A stretch of 64,000 nt of DNA from Elizabethkingia meningoseptica_A (GCF_045762675.1 NZ_JBJDLK010000002.1:248001-312000); one strand, 5' to 3'. Shown: positions 7,819-18,000, numbered from the stretch's first letter. Notes: generated by a model from the letters alone, not told the origin. Translations and numbers: made by a program.

Positions 7819-8673
7819 ATGAGCGAGAGTAAAGAAAAAGAAATGTCCTTTCTGGGACATATTGGTGAGTTAAGAGGACATTTAATCCGCTCCATCCTGG
7901 CAATTGCCCTAGGAGGATTTATTATCGGGTTCAATATTAACTGGGTAATGGATCATATTTTGTTTGGACCTACAAAACCAGATTTTCTGACGTTCAGAGC
8001 TGTGAATCACATTTCACAAATGATGTTCGGTCATGATACGATTACCCTTCCGGAAAAATTTCCGATACAGGTAAGAAGACTCTTTGAACAGTTCAATGTA
8101 ATGATGGCAGTATCTATTGTAGGAGGAATTATTCTTGCTTTTCCGTATATCGTATGGGAACTTTGGAAATTCATTAGCCCGGGATTACATGTTAATGAAA
8201 GAAAGAATTCTATTTTTGTCATCAACAGTACATGGGGAATGTTTATCCTGGGAGCATTGAGCGGCTATTTCCTCGTCATGCCGTTTGTCATTAATTTCGG
8301 TTATTTCTTCCATATTTCAGATACTATCAGAGTAGATATTGACCTTTCCAGTTACATTACTATATTTTTACAGGTGGTACTCGGAATGGCTGTCATCTTC
8401 CTCTTCCCGATTATTGTATACATGCTGACTTCAATCGGCGTGTTAACACCTAAATTTTTAATTACATACAGAAGACATGCTATTGTAGTGATTATGGTGG
8501 TTGCAGCAATTATTACCCCTGCAGATGTACTGAGTATGATGGCAGCTGCGCTTCCGTTACTTATATTATATGAGATAAGCATCTTTATGTCCAAGTATAT
8601 GGAAAAGAGAATGAAAAAAAGAGAAAAAGAAGCTGCAACGCCTGAATCCAATTCACCTAAGATAGAAAACTAA
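7819..8673 (+). CDS. tatC: Sec-independent protein translocase subunit TatC
   Basis: Core receptor of the twin-arginine translocase in the inner membrane. The 284-residue protein begins with the TatC signature FLGHIGELRGHLIRSI (Glu in the first cytoplasmic segment) and has six hydrophobic segments, with the conserved FPYIVWELWKFISPGLHVNER block near residues 110-135. A longer-than-usual loop of about 50 residues between segments 1 and 2 resembles other Bacteroidota TatC proteins. It lies 4 bp after kdsD and 14 bp before the M1 peptidase, so all three are probably one transcript. No tatA is adjacent. Confidence 0.96.
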   Translation: MSESKEKEMSFLGHIGELRGHLIRSILAIALGGFIIGFNINWVMDHILFGPTKPDFLTFRAVNHISQMMFGHDTITLPEKFPIQVRRLFEQFNVMMAVSIVGGIILAFPYIVWELWKFISPGLHVNERKNSIFVINSTWGMFILGALSGYFLVMPFVINFGYFFHISDTIRVDIDLSSYITIFLQVVLGMAVIFLFPIIVYMLTSIGVLTPKFLITYRRHAIVVIMVVAAIITPADVLSMMAAALPLLILYEISIFMSKYMEKRMKKREKEAATPESNSPKIEN

Positions 8674-8687
8674 ACTCCAAAATCGCT

Positions 8688-10337
8688 ATGAAAAAAATTA
8701 TAATCTCCGCATTTCTTTTATCCGGCATTATCGGATACGGCCAGAATAAAGATGCTTTTGGTAAAACTGAACATACTTTCAGCAAACAGGACTCTTTATT
8801 TGGTTCCAATACAAAATACAGGGACTTCTGGGATGTAAAGAAATATGATATAGAAGCTGAACCTAATTTTGCACAGAAAAGCGTAAAAGGAAGTAACAGG
8901 ATAAGTTTTACAATCACCAGAGATGTTAAAAACCCAACATTTCAGATAGACATTCAGCAACCGATGAAAACGTCGAATGTAATGAGTGATTTTGAAATTG
9001 CTTCACAAAAAAGAGAAGGTAATTTTTTATTTATTCAGGCTTCGGGAAGTTTTAAAAAAGGAGATGAACATTTCATAAGCTTAGATTTTGAAGGAAATCC
9101 GGTAATTGCAGCACATGCTCCATGGGACGGTGGCTGGGTATTTACCAAAGATGCATCCGGAAAACCATGGATGACAACCGCAACGGAAGACATAGGTACC
9201 AGCGTGTGGTTGCCTATAAAAGATTATTGGGGTGATGAACCGGATAATGGCATAACGTTTACACTGACCAGCCCTAAGGATCTTGTTGGAGTTTCCAACG
9301 GACGTCTTGTAGACCAAAGAACGGAGAATGGAAAAAATGTATCGGTATGGGAGGTGAAAAATCCTATCAACGACTACAGTATTACTCCTTATGTTGGAAA
9401 TTATGTACATTTTGGTGATACCTTCGACGGAGAGAAAGGTAAACTTTCTTTAGATTATTATGTAATAAAAGAAAACCTGGATAAAGCTAAAAAGCAGTTC
9501 GAGCAGGTAAAACCAATGTTAAAAGCATTTGAACACTGGTTTGGACCGTATCCGTTCTATGAAGATGGTTATAAACTGGTGGAAACACCTCACCTTGGAA
9601 TGGAACACCAAAGTGCTGTGGCTTATGGTAACAAATACCAAAACGGCTATCTGGGAAGAGATCTTTCCGGTACAGGTGTCGGAAAGAAGTTCGACTTTAT
9701 TATTATACACGAGAGTGGTCACGAATGGTTTGCTAATAATATAACAGCTCAGGATACTGCCGATATGTGGGTTCACGAAAGCTTTACCTGCTATTCTGAG
9801 ACTTTATATGCCGATTATGTTTTCGGAAAAGAAGATGGAAATACTTACCTGATCGGACAAAGACATAATATTCGAAATGACGTTCCTATTATTCCTGCTT
9901 TTGGAGTAAGAGCACACGGAAGCGGTGATATGTATTATAAAGGAGCGAGTATGCTTCATACGATTCGTCAGGTTATTAACGATGATGAAAAGTTCCGTCA
10001 GATACTAAGAGGATTAGGCAAGGAATTCTATCATCAGACCGTTACAGGGAAGCAAATCCAAAATTATATCAACCAAAAATCGGGTATCGATTTTTCATCG
10101 GTATTCACTCAATATCTTACAACAGTTAATATTCCGAAACTGGAATACAAACAGGACGGAAAAAAATTATCCTTCAAATGGACCAATACTGTAAAAGATT
10201 TTAATTTACCTGTACGTTTAAAAAATTCCAAGACAATTATTACACCTACGGAGGAATGGAAAACCATTAAATTAAAGGATAAAACCCCTGTAGAATGGGA
10301 CGCTAATTACTACATTGAGTATTCGAAAGCTGACTAG
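8688..10337 (+). CDS. Secreted M1-family (gluzincin) aminopeptidase
   Basis: A zinc metallopeptidase of 549 residues with an N-terminal signal peptide (MKKIIISAFLLSGIIGYGQ). The zinc site is HESGHEW followed 18 residues later by the third ligand in WVHESFTCYSE, giving HExxH-x18-E. The exopeptidase motif, normally GxMEN, appears as LGMEHQSAVAYGN, with His in place of the final Asn. The protein is shorter than most M1 aminopeptidases and lacks the long C-terminal helical domain. It ends the kdsD-tatC run. It probably trims peptides in the periplasm or at the surface. The substrate is unknown. Confidence 0.9.
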   Translation: MKKIIISAFLLSGIIGYGQNKDAFGKTEHTFSKQDSLFGSNTKYRDFWDVKKYDIEAEPNFAQKSVKGSNRISFTITRDVKNPTFQIDIQQPMKTSNVMSDFEIASQKREGNFLFIQASGSFKKGDEHFISLDFEGNPVIAAHAPWDGGWVFTKDASGKPWMTTATEDIGTSVWLPIKDYWGDEPDNGITFTLTSPKDLVGVSNGRLVDQRTENGKNVSVWEVKNPINDYSITPYVGNYVHFGDTFDGEKGKLSLDYYVIKENLDKAKKQFEQVKPMLKAFEHWFGPYPFYEDGYKLVETPHLGMEHQSAVAYGNKYQNGYLGRDLSGTGVGKKFDFIIIHESGHEWFANNITAQDTADMWVHESFTCYSETLYADYVFGKEDGNTYLIGQRHNIRNDVPIIPAFGVRAHGSGDMYYKGASMLHTIRQVINDDEKFRQILRGLGKEFYHQTVTGKQIQNYINQKSGIDFSSVFTQYLTTVNIPKLEYKQDGKKLSFKWTNTVKDFNLPVRLKNSKTIITPTEEWKTIKLKDKTPVEWDANYYIEYSKAD

Positions 10338-10439
10338 AAAATACTATTTATCATAATATTATATTTTTAAGATTTTAAGATTTTTTTAAGTATAGTTTTC
10401 ATTTTTTTATTATCTTTAGCATAATAAAAACACGCACTC

Positions 10440-11087
10440 ATGGAAACAAGGTTAACTATTTTCGATGAACCTTTACTATATATTGAAGGAATATCGAAAC
10501 TACTTACCAATAGTGGTATATGCAGTGACATTAATTTCTGCAGGTCCCAGGAAACACTCCTCGATCAGTTGAAGGCTTCTCCTCCGAATATATTAATGTT
10601 GAGTTCCAATACCCTTATGTTGACAGAAATTTACAGGTATATAGAGAACATAATATCTGAAAACAAAGACATTAAAATTATTGTTATTGGTAATTTTTAC
10701 AGAGTTAAAGACATCAGAAAGCTTTTTGACAAAGGAATAAAAAGTTACCTCGACCGAAACAGCAGCTATGATGAGTTTGTAAAGTCTATACATGTATTGC
10801 TGAATGATGAGATTTATGTTTGTGATCTTGCAAGGGAAAAAATGATTGATTTTTTGAGCCATCAGCAACCTGCAGCCAAATGCTTCAACCGCGATCCTTT
10901 AACAAAAAGAGAGCTGGAGGTTTTAAAACTTATCTGCGAAGGTATGAACAGTAAAACAATTTCTGAAAAACTTTTTATAAGTATTAATACTGTAGAAACT
11001 CACCGAAAGCACATTCTTTTAAAACTGAATGTAAAAAATTCAGTAGGCATTGTAAAATATGCCCTCGAAAACAACATTATCAATTAG
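10440..11087 (+). CDS. LuxR/NarL-type DNA-binding regulator with degenerate receiver domain
   Basis: A 215-residue protein with a receiver-like N-terminus and a GerE/LuxR helix-turn-helix at the C-terminus (LTKRELEVLKLICEGMNSK near 150, then LFISINTVETHRKHILLKL). The receiver has lost its chemistry: the acidic pair is FDE, the phospho-acceptor Asp aligns with Ser55 in ILMLSSNTLM, and the conserved Lys aligns near LDRNSS. Phosphorylation of the usual kind is therefore unlikely, and no histidine kinase lies nearby. It stands alone, with a 635-bp gene-poor stretch after it. A near -7 match (TATCTTTA, 10411-10418) precedes the start. Confidence 0.85.
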   Translation: METRLTIFDEPLLYIEGISKLLTNSGICSDINFCRSQETLLDQLKASPPNILMLSSNTLMLTEIYRYIENIISENKDIKIIVIGNFYRVKDIRKLFDKGIKSYLDRNSSYDEFVKSIHVLLNDEIYVCDLAREKMIDFLSHQQPAAKCFNRDPLTKRELEVLKLICEGMNSKTISEKLFISINTVETHRKHILLKLNVKNSVGIVKYALENNIIN

Positions 11088-11190
11088 TTTAATTCTAATG
11101 CGCTCAAAAAAAGAAGAATCCCGCCTTCTCTACGAGATCCTTCCTTTTCCAACTTCTAATCATTTCCCTAAACTTTCTTAATTCTTTTAT

Positions 11191-11480
11191 TCATAATCGG
11201 GCATTTCTAACTTCCGTGCTGATAACCGGAAATATCACAGGTGTAAAAATTGTATTCCCCAGCATATCTATAATATAGATCTTCGTATTATATGCGCTGA
11301 AATCATTCGTTTTAGTGCAATTTTACTACTATCATTGCTCCGGTCACATTCCGATATCAGGCTTCCGTCTTTATTGATCCTGTAAAGCTTATCGAAGTTT
11401 GAGTAAATCAGTTCTTTTCCGTGAGTGCTCCATGAAAATCCATTTCATAATTATTAAAAGGAGCACTTACTTTCAATAGT
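11191..11480 (-). pseudogene. Remnant of a PD40/TolB-like beta-propeller gene
   Basis: No intact frame spans this region, but the minus strand encodes two adjoining fragments in different frames. From 11432 to about 11310 it reads WSTHGKELIYSNFDKLYR then INKDGSLISE, a typical PD40 propeller blade. From about 11307 to a stop at 11191 another frame reads NDFSAYNTKIYIIDMLGN and continues to the stop. A third frame just upstream encodes NNYEMDF, which joins the first after a 1-base shift near 11433-11440. At least two frameshifts are needed, and the 5' part is gone. It is the only gene-like content in the 635 bp between the LuxR and TetR genes; the rest shows nothing. Confidence 0.65.
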
Positions 11481-11722
11481 AATCTTTTCACAACTTCTAT
11501 ATTCTGTTGATTATATTTTTAGCATAGCTATAAATTTTCGTGAAAAATTAAGGTTATAATAAAAAAATAAAATTTCAACAAAGTACCTTTACAAAGGGAT
11601 CTTCCGCACTTTCATGTTCCATAAAAATAACATTTGATTAAAATCTCTTTTTTAGATTAATTTCAATAAGAAGTTATTTTTCATATTTTTACTGTCTATA
11701 ATCTTAATTTAGAATAGAAAAT

Positions 11723-12364
11723 ATGGCAAGAAAAGTAGTAGACGGACCGATTAGGAATAAAGAGAAGACTAAAAAGAAATTATTGGATGCTGTTGGAAAA
11801 ATACTGGCAACGAAAGGTTATTCTGAATTAAAAGTTTCAAAGATTGCTTCAGTCGCAGGACTGGATAAAAAATTAATTTATTCTTATTTTGGAAGTACTG
11901 ATAAACTTATTGATGAATATATAAGATCTCAGGACTTCTGGGCAAACGTGGATGATAAGGAGATTATAAGCGCAGGTATACCTGATGACGGAAGGCTGAT
12001 CACAACAAATATGATTTTACAGCAATATGAGGCTTTATCTAAAAATAAAGAATATCAAAAGGTTATTTTATGGGGAATATCCGAAACCAGACCTTCCCTT
12101 AGAAAACTTGCGGACGACAGAGAGATCGTTGGAAATGCATTATTAGATCAGGTTATCGATCCTCTGTTTAAAGAACAGTCACAGCAGTACAGAGCTATAC
12201 TGGCTTTACTGGTATCTGGTGCTTATTACCTTAATTTACACTTTGCTGTGAATGGTTCTACTTTCTGCGGGCTAGACTTTAATAAGGAAGAAGATGCAAA
12301 AATTCTGAAGGATGCTATCGCCACTATTATAGATGACCAGTATAAAAAATTAGAAAAAAAATAA
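11723..12364 (+). CDS. TetR/AcrR-family transcriptional regulator
   Basis: A 213-residue protein with an N-terminal TetR helix-turn-helix at about residues 15-62 (AVGKILATKGYSELKVSKIA then DKKLIYSYFGSTDKLIDEYI). The rest is a helical ligand-binding domain with no recognisable ligand signature. It starts at ATG 11723 after a long non-coding stretch and is followed by a strong terminator, so it is a single-gene unit. No divergent efflux or enzyme gene sits beside it, so its target is not suggested by context. Confidence 0.9.
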   Translation: MARKVVDGPIRNKEKTKKKLLDAVGKILATKGYSELKVSKIASVAGLDKKLIYSYFGSTDKLIDEYIRSQDFWANVDDKEIISAGIPDDGRLITTNMILQQYEALSKNKEYQKVILWGISETRPSLRKLADDREIVGNALLDQVIDPLFKEQSQQYRAILALLVSGAYYLNLHFAVNGSTFCGLDFNKEEDAKILKDAIATIIDDQYKKLEKK

Positions 12365-12383
12365 TAATTTAGAAATACTTAAT

Positions 12384-12415
12384 AAAAAAACCGGAAGTCT
12401 ACTTCCGGTTTTTTT
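12384..12415. terminator. Bidirectional intrinsic terminator between tetR-like gene and kdsA
   Basis: CCGGAAG (12391-12397) and CTTCCGG (12402-12408) form a stem with a TCTA loop, extended by seven A on the left and seven T on the right. It serves both converging genes and closely resembles the hairpin at 3019-3045. Confidence 0.88.
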
Positions 12416-12435
12416 ATGATTTAAGAACGAACGTT

Positions 12436-13245
12436 TTACAAAATTGCTTCACGTACTCTTGTTAATTTTTCCAGTAATGCCTCCAGATAATCTAATTTCA
12501 GCATGTTTGCGCCATCGGATTTTGCCACAGCAGGGTTTGGATGTGTTTCAATAAAAATTCCGTCTGCTCCAACAGCAATACCAGCTTTAGCAATTGTTTC
12601 TATAAGCTCAGGTCTTCCGCCTGTAACGCCGGAACTCTGGTTTGGCTGTTGTAATGAGTGCGTTACGTCCAATATGGTTGGTGCATACTGTCTCATTGTA
12701 GGAATTCCACGGAAATCTACCACTAAATCAGTATACCCGAAAGAGTTACCTCTTTCAATAAGAGCCACTTTATCGTTACCTGAATCTTTAATTTTATCTA
12801 CAGCAAATTTCATAGACTCCGGAGAAAGGAACTGTCCCTTTTTCAGTGTTACCGCTTTTCCGGTTTCTGCAGCAGCAATCAATAGATCTGTCTGACGTAC
12901 CAAAAAGGCAGGAATCTGCAATACATCCACATACTGGGCAGCCAATGCAGCATGCTCATTTTCATGAATATCTGTTGTCGTCGGGATATCATATTTCTCC
13001 CCCACTTTTTTCAGAATTTCCAGTGCTGTAACATCACCTATTCCGGTAAAACTATCTACACGGGAACGGTTTGCTTTTTTAAAAGAACCTTTAAAGATAT
13101 AAGGAATATTGAACTGATTGGTTAATTGCACCACTCTTTCAGCTACTTCCATTGCCAGGTCTTCACTTTCAATAGCGCATGGCCCTGCAATAAGAAAGAA
13201 ATTTTTAGAATCTTTATGTTTAATATTATCTAATGCCTGAATCAT
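12436..13245 (-). CDS. kdsA: 3-deoxy-8-phosphooctulonate synthase (KDO-8-phosphate synthase)
   Basis: Condenses arabinose 5-phosphate with phosphoenolpyruvate to Kdo 8-phosphate. The 269-residue TIM-barrel protein has LIAGPCAIES near residue 18, FKGSFKKANRSRVDSFTGIG near 52, the conserved TDIHE near 98, and TLKKGQFLSPESMKFA near 134. Length is usual for the family. The start is ATG 13245. It is not linked to kdsD or kdsB, which lie about 6 and 31 kb away. A short 7-bp repeat array lies immediately upstream. Confidence 0.97.
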   Translation of the reverse strand: MIQALDNIKHKDSKNFFLIAGPCAIESEDLAMEVAERVVQLTNQFNIPYIFKGSFKKANRSRVDSFTGIGDVTALEILKKVGEKYDIPTTTDIHENEHAALAAQYVDVLQIPAFLVRQTDLLIAAAETGKAVTLKKGQFLSPESMKFAVDKIKDSGNDKVALIERGNSFGYTDLVVDFRGIPTMRQYAPTILDVTHSLQQPNQSSGVTGGRPELIETIAKAGIAVGADGIFIETHPNPAVAKSDGANMLKLDYLEALLEKLTRVREAIL

Positions 13246-13252
13246 ATATTTT

Positions 13253-13276
13253 AGTTTACAGTTTACAGTTTACAGT
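13253..13276. repeat. 7-bp tandem repeat (AGTTTAC x3)
   Basis: Three perfect AGTTTAC units at 13253, 13260 and 13267 and a partial AGT lie just upstream of kdsA, in the gap to the DUF1697 gene. Confidence 0.85.
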
Positions 13277-13373
13277 GATTAATCCTGAGTAAGTACAACA
13301 ATCTTTCCATATTCTTTACTTACAAATTGACTAATTAACACATTTTCAAATCTTCAAATTAATTTTACAGCAC

Positions 13374-13907
13374 TTACTTTTCCATGGCCTTTACAATCTT
13401 CTCCAGTGTATTCATATTACGGCTTGTAAGCTGATCTTTAAGAGATTTCTTACCAAGAACTTTGCCAAAATCTGAATTGAGTGTATTTCCTTTCGGAGTC
13501 TGCCAGTAAAAAACATCTTTTACAATCTCTGAGGATTCATTCTCTTTGTAAGCCGCATTATTGAAAAGCTCCATTAAAATCTTTTCGGTACCATTTGCCG
13601 TTATAAAAACATAATTATGATAGTCCGGAACAGAAGTAAAAGGAGCATTGCTTATAATCCCTCTTACGGCTGCTTCATTCCTCAGAAAAAGAAAAGCTTC
13701 ATAATCAAAATACGCGGAAAGTTTTTGCTCAAGTTCTGTTTTAAGAGCTTCTTCGGATGCTGAAGAAGAGAAAATTATGTTCCCTGATGCCAAAACAGAA
13801 GATACCCCCTGCATTCCTGCATCCCGGAAGACTTTACAGACTTCCGCCATTTTCATATTCGTCCCTTTTACATTTACACCACGAAGAAATGCACAGTACT
13901 TTTCCAT
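13374..13907 (-). CDS. DUF1697 family protein
   Basis: A 177-residue soluble protein that opens KYCAFLRGVNVKGTNMKMAE, the typical start of DUF1697, with the VLASGNIIFSS segment near residue 40 and FYWQTPKGNTLNSDFGK followed by LTSRNMNTLEKI near the end. The biochemical role of the family is not established. It is followed on the same strand by kdsA after a 128-bp gap holding 7-bp repeats, and it is preceded by the SMR gene end with 68 bp between. Start ATG 13907. Confidence 0.9.
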   Translation of the reverse strand: MEKYCAFLRGVNVKGTNMKMAEVCKVFRDAGMQGVSSVLASGNIIFSSSASEEALKTELEQKLSAYFDYEAFLFLRNEAAVRGIISNAPFTSVPDYHNYVFITANGTEKILMELFNNAAYKENESSEIVKDVFYWQTPKGNTLNSDFGKVLGKKSLKDQLTSRNMNTLEKIVKAMEK

Positions 13908-13975
13908 GCTTATAAAATCTTCTTCAAATTTACGAAAGTATTTCTGAAGAAACAGATGTTCTTATCAGGAAATAA

Positions 13976-14302
13976 TTAATGAGAAACTGCCTTTAATCCG
14001 ATTAGTGATCCTATTAAGGTAAAAAGAAAGAATACACGCCAGAAACTCGCCGGTTCTTTAAAAATAAAAATACCTACGATTACTGTTCCTACAGCACCAA
14101 TTCCGGTCCATACCGCATAAGCTGTACCAATAGGTAATGTTTGAGTCGCTTTCATCAGTAAAACCATACTAATGGTAACCATTACAAAGAAACCACCATA
14201 CCACCAGTAAGATTCAGTTCCCGTTGTTTCCTTGGCTTTCCCTAAACAGGATGCGAAAGCAACTTCACAAATACCTGCAATAATTAAAATAATCCAATTC
14301 AT
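13976..14302 (-). CDS. SMR-family exporter, Gdx/SugE-like
   Basis: A 108-residue inner-membrane protein with four hydrophobic segments. Glu13 in the first segment (MNWIILIIAGICEVAF) is the proton/substrate-coupling residue of the family, and LPIGTAYAVWTGIGAVGTVI matches the Gdx/SugE subgroup more closely than EmrE. Gdx proteins export guanidinium ion; this assignment is inference, since quaternary-ammonium exporters share the same fold. A -7 element (TATTTTTG on the minus strand, 14329-14322) lies 20 bp before the start. The Crp-type gene is just upstream on the same strand, so the regulator and transporter may be linked in control. Confidence 0.88.
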   Translation of the reverse strand: MNWIILIIAGICEVAFASCLGKAKETTGTESYWWYGGFFVMVTISMVLLMKATQTLPIGTAYAVWTGIGAVGTVIVGIFIFKEPASFWRVFFLFTLIGSLIGLKAVSH

Positions 14303-14321
14303 TGTTTATAATTTAACGGTA

Positions 14322-14329
14322 CAAAAATA
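14322..14329 (-). promoter_or_regulatory. -7 element for the SMR exporter
   Basis: CAAAAATA on the plus strand is TATTTTTG on the minus strand, an exact TAnnTTTG, 20 bp before the SMR ATG. It suggests the exporter can be transcribed on its own. Confidence 0.5.
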
Positions 14330-14369
14330 AATCCTGCGGACCGGAAAAAAATTTACATATGATAAAAAA

Positions 14370-14933
14370 TCACTTTATCTCTGCCCGAATCCGGCTAAGA
14401 CTTACCTGTGTTATCCCCAGATAAGAAGCAATGTATCCCAGCTGTATTCTTTGCAGAAATTCGGGATGCTGCTTCATCAGATCTTTGTAGCGTTCGCCGG
14501 CTGTACGAAACTGACGGGAAATAAGACGTTCTTCGGTTTTTATAAGCTCCTGTTCAGCAAACCTTCGTCCCCAGTTGGCAATATGAATATCTTCTTCGAA
14601 AAGCTGTCTTAAATTCTTAATTTTCAATTCGTACAGATCACACTCTTCCAGAAGCTCTATAATTTCATAGCCCGGTTGGTTTTCCACGTAACTTTTCATT
14701 GAAATAACGGTTTCCCCTTCTTTTATAAAACAAAAAGTAACTTCGTTATCATCCTGCAAAACATAGGCACGTACTATGCCTTTTTTAATAAAATAAACAG
14801 AGGTTTCCACCTTATCTATTCCCATCAGGTGATATCCTTTCGGAAGGCTTACCAGTTCAATATACTTTCGGAGTTCTTGTTTGGATTCTTCAGGCAATAC
14901 CCATATCTGATCCAGAATTTCGTTTAAAGTCAT
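14370..14933 (-). CDS. Crp/Fnr-type transcriptional regulator
   Basis: A 187-residue protein with a cyclic-nucleotide-binding-like beta-roll (about 20-110, with KGYHLMGIDKVETSVYFIKK and VTFCFIKEGETVISMKSYV) and a short C-terminal winged helix ending IASYLGITQVSLSRIRAEIK. It resembles the many Bacteroidota Crp-like regulators whose roll lacks a clear cAMP-binding phosphate cassette; none is evident here. It lies 67 bp before the SMR gene and just downstream of the DUF2723 terminator. Confidence 0.88.
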   Translation of the reverse strand: MTLNEILDQIWVLPEESKQELRKYIELVSLPKGYHLMGIDKVETSVYFIKKGIVRAYVLQDDNEVTFCFIKEGETVISMKSYVENQPGYEIIELLEECDLYELKIKNLRQLFEEDIHIANWGRRFAEQELIKTEERLISRQFRTAGERYKDLMKQHPEFLQRIQLGYIASYLGITQVSLSRIRAEIK

Positions 14934-14968
14934 TCAATCTGTTTTTGGACTTTCTCTACTTCTAAAAT

Positions 14969-15002
14969 AATAAAAACTACCATTATACTGGTAGTTTTTA
15001 TT
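14969..15002 (-). terminator. Intrinsic terminator of the DUF2723 gene
   Basis: AATAAAAACTACC (14969-14981) pairs perfectly with GGTAGTTTTTATT (14990-15002) around an 8-nt loop. It lies 20 bp past the stop of the DUF2723 gene, with T-rich sequence on the minus strand. Confidence 0.8.
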
Positions 15003-15022
15003 ATCCGAATATTGTATATTTT

Positions 15023-18000
15023 TTATTGTGTCACTTTAATAACCTGACTTGTTATCTGATCCATTTTTTCTTTTGCATAAGTAGAATCATATGGTTTCAT
15101 TACGTCAAACAAATACTCGTAGAAAGGTGTTATTTTCTGAACGTTTTCAGATTCCTTATAAGCTTTTTCTTTGCCCAGTGACTGAAGTTGTTTAATGAAG
15201 TCCGAAAATCTCTTGTCTACCGGTGTTATTGAATTTACAATATACTGATACGCTTTATCTTTCTGTCCGGTTGATTCATAAGCGTAGCTTACTGTTCTTA
15301 CAACATCACCATAATAGTAAGGCTGCATAGACAATTGTTTTTTCACAAATTTTTGCTGACCAGGATCAAGATTACTGAAATAATCATATTCTTTAAAGAT
15401 GTCTTTCTTCAATTGCTCGGCAAGCTTAAGGCCTTTTTGCTCTTCACCTGCAACGATATAACCATAGACAAGTTCAGTTAACGAACGCGGATCGTTGTAC
15501 TTGCCTGCAGGAATTTCTTCCGATGCCAGGTTCAGTATTTCAACAGCGCGTTTTTTCTCACCTTTTGCAGCCAGCGCCTGTGCAGCTCTGGAAGCACTCA
15601 TTCTGTAACTGATGATATTCTGAGTAGCTGTTTCATCGTAATGGTTATAAAGGTCTTTGAAATTACCCCATTTATAATTCTTAATGATCTGATACAAATC
15701 ATCCGCATCTACCCTTCCAAGATCACCTCTCTCGTTTGTTTCCGTTTTAATAGGCACCAATCGGTAAGTGAATCCGTCAAACTGCAAATAATCATTCAGG
15801 AAGAATGTGTTAGATGCATCATAAATACCACCTGCTGAGAAGCTTATCGGACGTTTCCAGTCGAATGTAGCTAATAAGTCCATTAAGAATACATTATTCT
15901 TCATAATAGAAGATTTCGCATAATCAATGGTAATATGATCTACAGCCTGACCTGCATCCTGTGGTTTAATAATTCCTGCTTTTACAGCATTATTAATATT
16001 AACAGGCAATACAAATCTGCTTACAGGTAGGAAATTAAGCTTGTCATATTTCTCATCTCCGAAAATAAATTTCAACACAGTGTCTTTGTCTTCAGATTTT
16101 AATTTCAGGAAGTTTACTGCTTCTTTCATCGTCATAGAGTCCTGTACCAGGTATTTTTTGAAAGATGATAATACATTTCCGGGAGCTCCCTGAGATTCAA
16201 GATTTTTATAGATCGCCTGCCAGTCTTCTTTAGACATTACATATACCTGATCGTTAACGCCTTCTTTATAATATTCATGCGTCATGGATAATGGTATAGC
16301 ATTAGAGTTATCTACCTTACGCATCATCTGATCTATAAACCAAGGTGTGGTAAGCAATGCCTGGTGTGCTACTCTTACATCATTACGGAATCCTTCCGTC
16401 TGCTGAATTCCCCATACCGGATAAGTATCATTGTCACCATAAGAAATTACAATTGACTCTTTTGGTAAAGATTTCAGGAAGGAATAAGCATAATCATATG
16501 CTGCATATTTATGGCTTCTGTCGTGAGGTCTGTAATTTTGGAAGCCCATCATTAATGGAACTCCTAATAAAATAATACCAGCAGCCCAGTTAACATTTTT
16601 ATTTTTCACTTTTTCATCCAGGAAATAGAAAACAGCTGCTGCGCCCAATCCTATCCATATTGCAAAAGCGTAGAATGAACCCACCATAGCGTAGTCACGC
16701 TCACGTGGTTCGAAAGGTTTAACACCGGTATAGTAAATAATACCAATACTGGTAATCACAAAGAGTGATAATATAGCATAGAATCTTCCAAAATCTTTAT
16801 TCAGCTGGAAAAAGAACCCTATAAGACCTAAAATAAGCGGTAGGAAAAAGAAGGCTACTGTAGATTCGTTTTTATAGTTAGCAGAAAGCTGGCTCTGATC
16901 TCCGTGCATTGCATTATCAATAAACGGAATACCACTAATCCAGTTTCCGTTCGTATTTTCCATTTGTCCCTGAAGATCATTTTGTCTTCCAACAAAGTTC
17001 CACATCAGGTATCTTACAAAGTAATATCCGTTCTGGAAGCTGATAAAATAATCCAGATTCTGACTTAAAGAGGGTTTCTTAACGTTGATCAGGTTATAAT
17101 TTTTCACCTGCATATAATCGTCCACCTTAATACTTCCGTTTTCATATTTCTTTCTCAGCTCATCGAATATCTTATGTGCATTCGGATCATCTGAGACATC
17201 AGGATTACTATAGTTAAATGTAAAATCAGGCGCTCCGTACATAGAGATATAATTGGACATTACATCTTTATCACTATTGAACATTCTCGGAAAGAAGCCT
17301 ACATGATTTTTGTTGAAAATAACATTATCTCTCTGGCCTACTAAAACATAACGTCCGGTTTTATCATCCTTTTCATAAATATCACCCGTTTTCTGGGTTT
17401 TATAACTTCCGTCATCATTTTTCTCCATCCCGTTAAAATCAAGATATGCAGTATAGTTTTCACCATAGGAAGTCGGCCAGTCACCATACTGTACACGATT
17501 ATAATAATCGCGCATACCGATAGCATTATCAGGATCATTCAGGTTGATTGCAGGATTTGCCATAGCACGGATAGGAATAACCAACCAGCATGAAAAACCG
17601 ATAATCATAAATACAACACTTAAAGCAATGGTCTGATAAACGCTGTTTTTCTTTTTGCGGGCATAATTGATAATAAAATAACAAAGGCCTATCAATACCA
17701 GAAAAGCAAAAATAGTTCCTGAGTTAAATGGTAGTCCGAATCCGTTAACAAAAGCGATTTCGCATTTTGCAAACATGGTCATAATAAAAGGGAATATACC
17801 TTTGAATACCAATCCTAAAATTAATAACGTAACCAGGTTGGCTATAATAAAGCTCTTCCAGGTAAATGTATATTTTCTTGCATAATAAATCAGACATACG
17901 GCAGGAACAGTAAGCATACACATCATATGCACTCCTACTGAAAGTCCTGTTATAAAGAATACAAGAATAATCCATCTCTCGTTTCCGGTTTCGCTGAATT

